Assembly: GCA_030052745.1 (NCBI GenBank)
Contig: JANBVO010000043.1
Span: 62,001 to 126,000, forward strand
Direction: 5' to 3'
DNA from: Pleurostoma richardsiae
Taxonomy: Eukaryota; Ascomycota; Sordariomycetes; Calosphaeriales; Pleurostomataceae
DNA length: 64,000 nucleotides
Positions 55,377 to 64,000 of this stretch are shown here, piece after piece (position 1 is the stretch's first letter; each line of letters starts with the position of its first letter). Both the position numbers and the translations under genes were made by a program. The notes beneath the pieces are model-generated. The model searched no databases. It had not been told where the DNA came from and was given only the letters and a program-made list of their open reading frames with translations.

Positions 55377-56504
55377 CTTGACAGAATCGGTTTAAAGGGT
55401 GCAGGCGGGGGAGGGGTTGGATCCGGAGCTATGGTGGGGTAAAGGAAGGCCCTGAGGTTAGCGACAGCACGCGTGACGCAAGCCAGCGAGGATCGCGATC
55501 TACCTTTTTTGGCTCAAATGAGTTTTCTGGGAAGATGCGCGGGCGGCAGGTATCGTACAGCGAGAAGTGATGACACGCCTGGAGGAAGTTGTTGGTGCCG
55601 GGGAGGGTTTTATTTGTGTTTGTTGAGGAGGGAAGGCCGCGGGTAGATCTACCTTGGCTGTGAGCCTTTACGTTGTTAGTGTTGCGGGGTAAGACTGGGT
55701 GCTCCGAGTCGCTTCACACTGTCTCTGTTTCGTCACTTCGGAGCGCGCAATAAGGTGCTCGAGACCTGCAGGAACATCCCGCTCCACCCGGCATCTGATT
55801 AATTCCCCCCCGCGTCCAGCTCCATGGAGGATTCGTCGCTTTTGGCGCTTCCGAATGAGGAATCCGATGTACTGGGAAATGCACTCACTCCCACCTGCCT
55901 GTGAACGCGAGGTTCATGAGCGAACTTCGATGCACCGCCGCAGTCGGGCCTTCGGAGTCGCTCGACTGAACGATAACTGTGCCCTTCCGGTGAGTCTCGT
56001 AGGCCGGTAAACACGGACGGCTAACCCGAGTTCTCGTCCACTCACGTTTCCCGACATGTGCACTCAAGTTCCGAGGTGCCGGGTCGGCTTCTGGCACACA
56101 TCGGGCGCTATCGGACAAACGGCTTCGCGGCTTCGATCGACTTCCCTTTGATTGACCACACGAGCAACAAGATACCGTGGTATTCTCGAGCTGCTTGCTC
56201 ACGTCATTGCGCCTTGCTGGATGGGGCTACCCCCTCTGTCACTGTATATACAATCACTTTGAAGAATCTGAGGTCATTCACGTGCACTTGGGGCGTGGCT
56301 TGCCGGACGAATCCTATGCTCTTCACATTTCACCGTTGACCTTGACTCCCGTTGATATCAAATGCCAAGAGGTTCCAGAAAATGCAGGTCGGTCTAGAGT
56401 GCTCGGCCTGGCGCCCACATCCATGGCGCAAACAAGCCTGCCTCCCCCGAGATATCCCTCCCATCCTTGCGTCAAGCTAACCATTTTCGTCTTCTTCAAC
56501 CCGT
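55377..56504. other. Spacer between malate dehydrogenase promoter and eL28 3' end
   Basis: It holds the malate dehydrogenase promoter, including C/G-rich boxes such as GTGGGG at about 55434 that fit the loose SYGGRG pattern of CreA (low specificity). No gene recognised. Confidence 0.45.
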
Positions 56505-57221
56505 CTACTCCTCAGCAGCGGCCTTCTTGGCCTTTCCCCTCAGCTTCGGCTCCGGCGTGGGCTTGACGGGGCGCTGCGCCCGGCGGATGGCGCTGGCGCG
56601 GGCAACGGCGGCCTGGCGGAGGTCGGGGCGGTAGCCGGACTTGGCAGTCTGGTTCGCAATGCTCTTGTAGGTCCTAGGATATCACGGCGTAAGCATGTGG
56701 GCAGTTCCCTTTCTAGGTCGGCAGGCGCAAACTGACTTTCTCGTCGACTTCGAGCTGCCGTAGGTGGAGGTGGTGATAGCCTTGACCGGCTTGTTCACAC
56801 TCGACGCCTTCTTGCTGATGACGGTAACACCTCCCTTCTCAGCCGGGGCAACGCCAATAGCCTAACATCTCTGTATCAGTATGACCGCGCGGTATTCGTG
56901 GCAAGCCTCGGAACATGTGTACCTTGTCGTTGACGAAACCGGCGTACTGCGAAACACAGTTAGCGAGTGGCCACATGTCGCCCAGGAACTGCGTTCCATA
57001 CCTTCCGGCTGTGGATGTTCGTCAGGTTGAGAGGATCCCGAGAGAACTGGGGGCTGCCACCGGTGCTGCGCTTCACCAGGTAAGCATTCTGGGAGCCTGC
57101 GAAGTTCGTGTGATGTTAGCCAACTCCTGTCGCCCCGGCCCTCTTTTGAGCCCGCGTCTGCTGAGGTAGGCTTACGGACGACCTCCCAGACGAGATCCTG
57201 AGAAACGTTGGGCAGAGACAT
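56505..57221 (-). CDS. rpl28e: 60S ribosomal protein eL28
   Basis: Five exons (57221-57176, 57096-57002, 56946-56923, 56861-56737, 56673-56505) encode 152 residues. It is a cytosolic large-subunit ribosomal protein found in filamentous fungi and animals but absent from baker's yeast. Spliced segments: MSLPNVSQDLVWEVVR, SQNAYLVKRSTGGSPQFS, DPLNLTNIHSRKYAGFVNDK, AIGVAPAEKGGVTVISKK, and the basic tail SGYRPDLRQAAVARASAIRR ending KLRGKAKKAAAEE. Exon 3 is a 24-nt microexon. Donors and GCTAAC-type branch sites are strong. Length equals the family norm. Confidence 0.95.
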
Positions 57222-58097
57222 TGTGAGAGATATCGTGCTGTTGGAGGATCCGCGAGAGACAGGGTCGTGAGGTCGAATTGAACTTTTGCTTTAGCAACAC
57301 TGGATCTACACCTCGAATTATTCGACACTGTTTCCCAATTGATTTCTCAAAGTGTGGGCTCGCTTAATCAGCCATTCCGGGTCTAGGGTCGCCCTTCCCG
57401 CATTGCCCACATGGCCCGTGCGTGTTGGTGATTCTAGCTGCTACAGGCAGTGCAGATAAAAGTACGAGGCGATCCTCAGAGCCAGATGTCTACGGTTCAT
57501 CGCGAAGGCATCTTGGAACCTTGCTGTCACAGACGAAAGAGCCGATCGGAAGTCTTTCTAGCACATTCCTACGATCACCGGATTCCCACAAATCAGCGCG
57601 TAACTTACGAAAATGAGGGCGTATCCCCGTCACGGACTGTTGTGTGTTTTTGTCTATTTGCACGCACCCTCCAGTATAATTCCCTTTGGCACAGAATGAC
57701 CCGAGAACAGGAATCAAAACATTTGATGAAGAGACATAGACTTAGAGATACTGCGATAGATATCTCGAGATGTCTTCTGGGACCCCGTCTGTCTCTCTCA
57801 CTGTCACTTTGCCCCTGAATCTCGAGGAATGTGATGGCTTGCAGTGTTCAGGTGCATATTGCTCGAGGAAACTTGCAACGACCAGAGCTATCCTGAAAGC
57901 CCACTAAGCTCTCAAAGAATGCGGCACGGTGTCCAACTGTTCGAACAGCCTCGCCAGCCATGAGACCAGAGACCTTTCGAACACCTTGGTCGCATTGGGT
58001 CGCATACTCCTCTTCCCAAGTCGCGCAAGAAACAGCCAGGATGCCTCAAAACATTTCCATTACAACGCCAATGCAACCGCCAGAGACTTTTGTCCGA
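57222..58097. other. Spacer between eL28 promoter and SmD2 3' end
   Basis: No gene recognised. It contains the eL28 promoter and SmD2 3' flank. Confidence 0.45.
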
Positions 58098-58937
58098 TCA
58101 ACTGAGCAACACGAGAATAACACTGTCGCCTCGTAGGAACCTGTTCACTCAGTCAGAGGTAGTCTTACAACGCAGTCAAAGTCGTGATCACACTTACATC
58201 TTGCTGATGAACCGGTCCTTGTTGATCGGCCGCCCCTTCTTACCATCTTTCGTCCGCGGGGTCTCGGTCCACATCTCTTTCTGTGACCATAACGTTAGCG
58301 GGGGCTGCCTGTTCCGTCCTGTCTGCCCGTGACTCTCGCCGACAGGCCCAGATTGATTTGGAATGTCCGAGTAGTCGCTGATCAATACTGGGAGAACTTA
58401 CGACATTCTCCAACACCCTGCGTTAAAGTTAGTGATCCGGTGTTCCAGGATGTGAGAGTGACAGGTGGAGCTCATTCAGCACATACATGTTGCAATGACG
58501 ATCAAAAGCCTTTACCCGAGCCAGCCTGTACTGGTCAGCAGCAGTTCAGTAAGACTAACATGGAGCAGCTCACAGTTTGCGGTTTGAGCGAATGCTGATC
58601 AGAACTTGTGTATGGCTCCGGACAGCGGTCTGAAGGATGGAGAGGGGGCCATTGCTGAATTCCCATTGCTCCTGGTCTGGTGTTAGCTTGTGTCTGAAAT
58701 AAAGCGCTGTCCCTGCTCGAAGACGATAGAGATATTGGGAAGGAACGCACCAGCTGGGCAATCTCATACTCCCTGGGGTCAAGGGTCAGTTAGTCCAGCC
58801 TCACAAAGAACGGAGGTCTTGAGGTGAGCACTCACGTGCAGTCCTGACGGGGCTTCTGAAGCAGCTCCCTAAAAGACGGTTAGCAGATGCATAAGAAAAG
58901 GTAATGAATGTACGCACTGGATATTGACGTCCGCCAT
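58098..58937 (-). CDS. smd2: Small nuclear ribonucleoprotein SmD2
   Basis: Eight exons (58937-58918, 58868-58836, 58773-58752, 58671-58574, 58525-58487, 58417-58402, 58280-58198, 58140-58098) give 117 residues. SmD2 is part of the heptameric Sm ring on U1, U2, U4 and U5 snRNAs. The spliced protein has the N-terminal helix [20 protein letters not shown], Sm1 motif segments [20 protein letters not shown] and [19 protein letters not shown], the linker [19 protein letters not shown], and Sm2 ([15 protein letters not shown]). Length matches the family exactly. Seven introns of 48-121 nt split exons as small as 16, 20 and 22 nt, so no ordinary ORF scan would reveal the gene. Confidence 0.96.
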
Positions 58938-59476
58938 TGTTGATGTCGGAGGATGCCGTGAGTATATGAGAAGAGCGTTTCCGTTGTCGCGCTTGACTGG
59001 CCTGTAGAATTCTGCCGCGACCTGGTTGCAAATAAAAGGCGGTCACGCCTCAGGCAGTGGCTTAGCCTGAGAGGTGTGTGGCGGATGCACATAAGCAAAT
59101 GAGAATAAGTGCACTATTGTTCTAACACAACTTATTCTGTTAACGCATTAGCCCTCCTACAACCTTATCTAAATGCGAACAGCCGAGCCACGCGTACGGA
59201 ACTCTTCGTCATTTCGAATCAATGCGGCAACGTCCACGAGCTGGTTGGCGATCACTCAGCTACAATGACCTCGAGAGGTCGATAAGGACCAAATTCGATT
59301 TCATTTCAGAGCACCGGGCTACATAATTCCTTTTCTCCTTTCTAGCGAATCTCTCCTTTGACCAACATCGGGTTCTACCAGCTCCCCGACCCATCCGAGG
59401 CCTCCGTCGACTTCCCATCGCTCACCATCCACAGCGGCCCAGCAGCACCAGCAGCACCAGCAGCAGCACAGCGAAG
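58938..59476. promoter_or_regulatory. Divergent promoter region, SmD2 / small membrane protein
   Basis: A 539-bp spacer between divergent starts. Near its right end a 9-bp CAGCAGCAC unit is repeated (annotated separately) in the leader of the membrane-protein gene. Confidence 0.45.
59440..59469 (+). repeat. CAGCAGCAC tandem repeat in 5' leader
   Basis: Two perfect 9-bp units and a third extended by CAG lie immediately before the start codon at 59477. Confidence 0.8.
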
Positions 59477-59890
59477 ATGGCCTACATTCTCTTCTCCAGC
59501 ATCTTCTTCTTCCTCATCCTCGTCACCGTCCTCATCTACACCAAGCCGCAGTGGCAGCACCTCCTGCCGGCCCGCCTCGCCAACCTCCGCCTCCCCGGCA
59601 TCCCCTTGCCGGGGCGCGACTACCTTTACAACCGGCTGCCGTCCACCTTCGCCGGCGACATCGAGGCGGGCCTGTCGAGCAGCTCCTTCGACCTGCAGGG
59701 CAACGTCGAGGGCGGCGACTCGCGCGCGGGGCTCGACGACGCCGCCAAGGCGGAGATCCTGCGCATCATGAAGAAGCGCCGGCTGAGGTTCGACGAGGCC
59801 CGGAAGGTGTACATGGAGGCCCGGTTCAGCGCCAACGGCATCGGCCCGGACGGCCGGCCGAGGGATCCCAAGTTCGTGAGCTTCTCGTGA
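59477..59890 (+). CDS. Small single-span membrane protein, uncharacterised
   Basis: An intronless 137-residue frame. The N-terminus MAYILFSSIFFFLILVTVLI is one clear transmembrane segment or signal anchor. It is followed by a basic/proline segment (KPQWQHLLPARLANLRLPGI) and a soluble C-terminal half with a helix-rich charged block (AAKAEILRIMKKRRLRFDEA) ending GIGPDGRPRDPKFVSFS. This layout looks like a conserved fungal protein, but I do not recognise a named domain. The C-terminal half probably faces the cytosol given the basic residues after the helix. GC-rich codon use resembles neighbouring genes. Confidence 0.8.
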   Translation: MAYILFSSIFFFLILVTVLIYTKPQWQHLLPARLANLRLPGIPLPGRDYLYNRLPSTFAGDIEAGLSSSSFDLQGNVEGGDSRAGLDDAAKAEILRIMKKRRLRFDEARKVYMEARFSANGIGPDGRPRDPKFVSFS

Positions 59891-60707
59891 GCGTCCCTGG
59901 GCTGCGGGGGCTGAAGAGAGGTCAATCGCTGGGTTCCGGACTGGGGAGATGGGCGGGAAGGGCGGACACGGATACGGTTGGAGGGCTGTAATGAGTGGCC
60001 CTTGCCCGATACATGGAAGAGGATCTGCGGTCGGCCGTTTCTGGGACTGTGACTTCTGTTCCCTTTGTGTGGAGTTGCAGGCGTTGTGTATGGGATACCA
60101 CGGTTTTGGTGGATTTCAGGTTTGGGGACTTGAGTGTCCTCGAGGGTCAATAGGGGCTTTTCCTCGGGAAGACCTTGTCTCAGCGTCAGAAGCTCTGGGC
60201 TTCCAGACTTACACGGCATGCGCCAATTTCTCTACCTTACGGACTCCATCGTACTAGTCTTCCTGCCATCAAGCAATATTGAAGAACAAGAACACTCCTG
60301 CGAGTACTGGGTGCTTGTCCCCCGGGCCCTCTGCAAGGCTATTTAGCAGAGTCACCAGGGGTATTGCCAAATATCGTCTTTGTGATCAGAATCTTATGGA
60401 CATTCTATTAAATTAGGTACCTGGCTCTAAGGTCGAGCATTTCCAGGGTGATCTCCCAGTGACGCCATGCCAAACGAATGTAACGACCACCCTGAAGCAC
60501 CCTCCCCAACGCCATCGCCGAATGGATATGTCAGTCGAGTCGGCGGCTCGCTATGTACAAATCTGGTCACACATCAGAGTGACCAGAGCACTCAGCCCTA
60601 TCCTCCCAACAGCCCACTTCCCGTCATACTCGTGCGGCACAAGACCGTTGAGAGCGGGTGGCCGGTGAACTGCGGGCCGTGAACCCAGTTCACAGCAGTG
60701 AGACTGC
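59891..60707. other. Convergent 3' spacer
   Basis: 3' flanks of the small membrane-protein gene and ERG3. No gene recognised. Confidence 0.45.
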
Positions 60708-61816
60708 CTATTTCGTCTTCTTGGGCTCGTCCGGCAGGTAGACGCGGTCGTCGCTGCCCTCGACCTCCTTAACAATCTGCTCCATCTCGTCCGCCTGCTT
60801 CTTCCACGTAGACTGGGACATCTTGGCGTCCTTCTGGAACATCTCCTCGGCGGGCTTCCGGTAGCTGCCGCCCAGCCGGTCCCAGACGGTGGTGTACTGG
60901 CCGTAGTTGTAGTTGAAGGCGAGGTGATGCACGGAGTGGCAGGCGGCGCCGTTGACGACGGGGTTGTTGGCGATGAACTCGCCGTCGTGGATCATGATGG
61001 TCCAGAAGTTGACCAGCATGAAGAGCACGACGTACGAGAGTTTCTGCAGCGGGAAGATGAAGGGGAAGATGTGGTAGGGCAGGCTCTGGGCGAAGCCGTC
61101 GAGCGGGTGGAAGGCGTGCGACGCGAAGGGCGTAGGCATGATCCACTTGTGGTGCGGCTTGTGCAGGCGCTTGTAGATGAGCGGGTGGTGCAGCCCGCGG
61201 TGGATCCAGTAGATGAAGAAATCGGTGAAGACGAGGAAGAGCGGGAACTGCAAGATGTTGTACCACGGGAACGGGGCGTCGGCGGCCGTGTCGTACATCT
61301 TCCCGTAGCCACGCACCTCGGCGACGAAGAAGGGGATGGTGCACAGCGACATGACAGGCATCGCCCAGTTGGTCTGCTTGATCTCGAGCCAGATCTGGTT
61401 CCTAAGGTACTTGGGGTGCTCCTTGGTCTTCTTGTCGAAGACGAAGAAGTAGGACATGGTAGCGAAGCCGAAGTATGTGATCAGCCCGAAGACCCTGCGC
61501 GCGAGGAAGCTGTTAGCAGTGCCGACTGACGGTTAAAGAGGCCCTTCGTGTCTCCGGAGACTAACCATGTTATGAAGAAGAGAGTGATTGACTGCCGAAC
61601 GATGTTGTCTCGCGGCCATGCGCTCATGTACGCAGCCTGGGGCGGCTGGACTGAGAAGTATGCGGTGGCGGGCTTGTACTGCCATGTCGAGAAGGCCTGG
61701 TCGGTGGCATTTGTGGTCGGGTTCGGATAGTCGTAGGGAGCCGCGCGCGCTGGGTGAGCCCAGGCGTAGACGTAGTCGGCAATGAAGGTATCGGTGAGCT
61801 CGAGGACGACATCCAT
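60708..61816 (-). CDS. erg3: C-5 sterol desaturase
   Basis: Two exons (61816-61566, 61494-60708; 71-nt intron) encode 345 residues. Erg3 introduces the C5-C6 double bond of ergosterol in the ER membrane, using a di-iron centre. Three histidine boxes are intact: HRGLHH (182-187), HKPHHK (195-200) and HSVHH (270-274). The N-terminus MDVVLELTDTFIADYVYAW is typical, and several hydrophobic helices surround the His boxes (SYFFVFD, FPLFLVFTDFFIYWI, VVLFMLVNFWTIMI). The tail is charged and ends DEPKKTK. Splicing joins FFIT to WVFGLITYFGFA in frame. Loss of this enzyme is a known route to azole tolerance in fungi; nothing here suggests loss of function. Confidence 0.96.
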
Positions 61817-63411
61817 GGTGGCAGAGAGTGAAGGGACGGCGATCCAGGACCCGTTGCGAGTTCAGTAGCAAGCGACCCGGCGACAAGCAGCAGCGCCGGG
61901 AGGGACGGGCGAGGTGGATGGGGGTTCCAGAAGGTTTTATCTCGCCGCCGCGCCGGGTAGGCTAAATTCCCGTGCAAGGGTACCTGATATCCCCGAGCGG
62001 GTCGGGTTTTTGAGTGACGGATCGCCTGCCGACGAGAAGACCGACCACTGCGCTTGAATCAGCTTCCAGCAATCCCGAATTGCAGAATAGCAGAGAGATG
62101 GCAACAGCCGCAGGGATTAGGAAGAGGCACAGTTGGAATTGGCAATAGACGGCAGACGTGGAGGGAGCGGACGCACGATATATAGATGTTCTCCAGCAAT
62201 GTAGGTAGGTACCTCGATCCAGGGTCCGTATGTAGTACCTGAGGTGCGAGGCGACTCTCAGCGACTTACAACAGCAGCGACATCATCCACCAACGTGCGC
62301 CCTTCTCAATTGCTTCCTCCAGGCAGATTCCGGGATCTCAATTGCGGGGCCCAGCAGGATCGCCTGCGATTTCCTCCATTCCGTCCCGAACATCGTCCTG
62401 TCACGGATAGCAAAAGGCATGTTTCTAGGGGTCCGTCGTACAATAAACAGTGCCGGTAGTACGATGGCAGCCCCTCTCCCCGGCCCTGATTCGCCTGCAC
62501 CGCTTCTTCTCATTTGCCCATGCCGTTCGGATGGGAGAGCAAGCGATGCAAGAAAGTGGCCTGTTTTCTCGATGTCCCGCCTCCAACAAGCAAAGCCCCT
62601 TTCGCCGCGCCGGCGCACCTACCCACCCTACCGCTTATTTAAGAGGTACCTCGCCCGCCTTGCCTCCCGCACAGAGTACAAAGGAGGCAGAAGATCTGAT
62701 AAAAAGTCTTGGCAGGGCCCCGCCATCTGCGCTGCCCTGAACGTCAACCGGGGAAGGATCAATATACTTGCGGGATGCTGGTGGCCAAGTCTAGGCCTGA
62801 TTGGCCCGGGCAGGCTCGTCGGACACCGGCGGCGTTAGCCGATGGTGGGGCCGTTCGTATTCGTAACCGCGTCCACGTCCGCAGCGCTTTACTTCACACC
62901 CGAGACCTCCAGTTTCTTCTACACGTTCGGTACATTAGAAGGGTAGACCTTTACGGTGTAGACACGGCATCCCCGTTCCAGGATCCCCTTAACCAACACA
63001 ATAAAACACAAGCAGGACCAACTGCATGTTGTCCGGATTCCGGACATTCACAGCTGGCTGAAAGTTTTATGTTCAACTGTCTAAGGTCATACATGGTTTG
63101 CCTCTGGATCTCAAGCCTCCCCGGGACACCACGGAGCATGACAATACGAAGAATCCGAATCTGTGGTTCGGTCTCCGCCTGGGACCCGAGATCGTCAGCG
63201 CAGACGTCGCCCGTTGCCCCCGCGTTACGTAGGTATGTAGGTATTCCAAATGTATCTATCCCGTTGTTCCCAGATATCGCATGGAAGAGGCTGGCTTTCT
63301 GCGAGAGTTATCCAGTGTGGGTGGAATGGTGGATTGGTTGCCGTCATCGAGATCCTCACCGCTCAACTGCCGAATACTGTCTGTCCTTTCCTTCCTGTTT
63401 CAGCAACGACT
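61817..63411. other. Spacer between ERG3 and the UstYa-like gene
   Basis: 1.6 kb with no frame of coding quality. It holds the ERG3 promoter at the left, with GGTAGGTACCT-type words near 62.20 kb and 62.64 kb. I searched by eye for a repeat-containing secreted peptide precursor (Lys-Arg-spaced repeats) and saw none. Confidence 0.5.
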
Positions 63412-64000
63412 TCAGGCTTCATGCTCCCAGGAGACGACGTTATCAACAGCCCACTTGTGGATGCCGTCGAAGTTCCTGCAGGTGTGCAGCGTGCTGAAAT
63501 CCGGCCAGAAGTCACCCTCCTCGTAGCCGTACTCCGGGTACTCGCGGAAGGTAAAAATGCCAATGTCTGAAGTACACATCAGGTTGATGCGGAGGGTCTC
63601 GATGCAATGGTCTACGCATCCTGCAGTTAGCTTGTGTGCCCCTCTGCTTGCCCCGGGACATGTAACGATGTCTATACTTACCGACATGGGCTTGCAGCCC
63701 TTCCTCCTCCTCCTGGATATCACTGTAGATGTTGATATAGTAGTCCTTGTGTATTCTCATCCGGAGTAGGTTCAGGCAGTGCAGCTGGTGGAACACCTCG
63801 ACAGCCGCCCGATAACCCTCGACTCCGGTCTTGGGGTGCTTGATCTTCAGAGAGTTCCTGGGCAGGCCTAGTCTGTCCAGCTCCTCTTCCGAGATCATCT
63901 GGTCGCCCACTGTAGGCATATTAGCTTGAGGTCGTCCCAGTAATTCAGGGACGCATCCATACTCTCGGAGATACTGTCCCACGCCTCATCCACCTTAGGA
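63412..64000 (-). CDS. UstYa-like (DUF3328) protein, 5' partial
   Basis: The C-terminal part of a gene running off the right edge. Exons are beyond 64000-63963, 63909-63682 and 63611-63412. The spliced sequence is KVDEAWDSISE/MGDQMISEEELDRLGLP ... AVEVFHQLHCLNLLR ... HVDHCIETLRINLMCTSDIG ... GIHKWAVDNVVSWEHEA. The two HxxHC motifs (HQLHC and HVDHC) are the hallmark of the UstYa/DUF3328 family of oxidases or cyclases. Some of these modify fungal RiPPs such as ustiloxin and related metabolites. The second motif appears only if the intron ends at GCGTAG (63612) rather than the earlier CTGCAG, which supports that junction. The N-terminal membrane anchor is outside the window. The pathway is unknown. 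Confidence 0.9.

Noticed and set aside
1-58937. Functional clustering of spliceosome genes (prp8 and SmD2 in one window)
   Set aside because: They are about 50 kb apart with unrelated genes between them; co-occurrence is most simply chance.
59551-59991. 146-codon Arg/Pro-rich ORF overlapping the small membrane protein
   Set aside because: Off-frame reading of the same GC-rich exon; no start context or family resemblance.
62240-63400. RiPP precursor peptide beside the UstYa-like gene
   Set aside because: No secreted short ORF with internal repeats and dibasic spacers could be found in the spacer.

Overview
The window is nuclear DNA of a filamentous ascomycete (Pezizomycotina; a Sordariomycete-like genome is my inference, not proven). 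The evidence is split genes with short GT-AG introns (about 45-140 nt) carrying CTRAY branch points, moderately GC-rich sequence, and fungal-only families: HET, NIPA with a long tail, F-box/DUF6546-like, UstYa/DUF3328, Siz-type SUMO ligase. No rRNA, convincing tRNA, CRISPR array or transposon was seen. The only mobile element recognised is a protein-level one, an intein in PRP8.

Layout. 1-8214: PRP8 (5' end outside the window) interrupted by an 867-residue intein with an intact LAGLIDADG homing endonuclease. 8215-19918: an 11.7-kb gene-poor stretch holding only one Myb/SANT gene (about 13.6-14.8 kb), whose 5' exon shows a frame break. 19919-32 kb, an accessory-looking block: ketopantoate reductase, a HET-domain protein, an MDR oxidoreductase overlapping tail-to-tail with a C2H2/fungal-trans transcription factor, and a NIPA-type Mg transporter. 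32.7-38.5 kb: an uncharacterised protein, a ferroportin-like iron exporter with an altered metal-site residue, and an F-box protein. 38.7-62 kb, a compact housekeeping block: Nop4, condensin Ycg1/Cap-G, GPI ethanolamine phosphate transferase 2, a DUF2423 nucleolar protein, a Siz/PIAS SUMO ligase, TRAPP Trs33, cytosolic malate dehydrogenase, ribosomal protein eL28, SmD2, a small membrane protein and C-5 sterol desaturase ERG3. 63.4-64 kb: the C-terminal part of a UstYa-like (DUF3328) protein, running off the right edge.

How the genes relate. They do not form one pathway. Functions that recur are RNA and ribosome biology (PRP8, SmD2, Nop4, DUF2423, eL28), the secretory and membrane system (GPI7, Trs33, ERG3) and chromosome or SUMO control (condensin, Siz). 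Most neighbours are divergent or convergent with 0.3-1 kb spacers. The points most worth following are the intein with its two large unexplained inserts, the frame break in the Myb gene, two GC-AG introns, the intron-dense SmD2 gene, the ferroportin substitution, and the UstYa-like gene that may mark the edge of a peptide-metabolite cluster. Exon boundaries were derived by hand from splice consensus, frame continuity and remembered family sequence, and no alignment was run.
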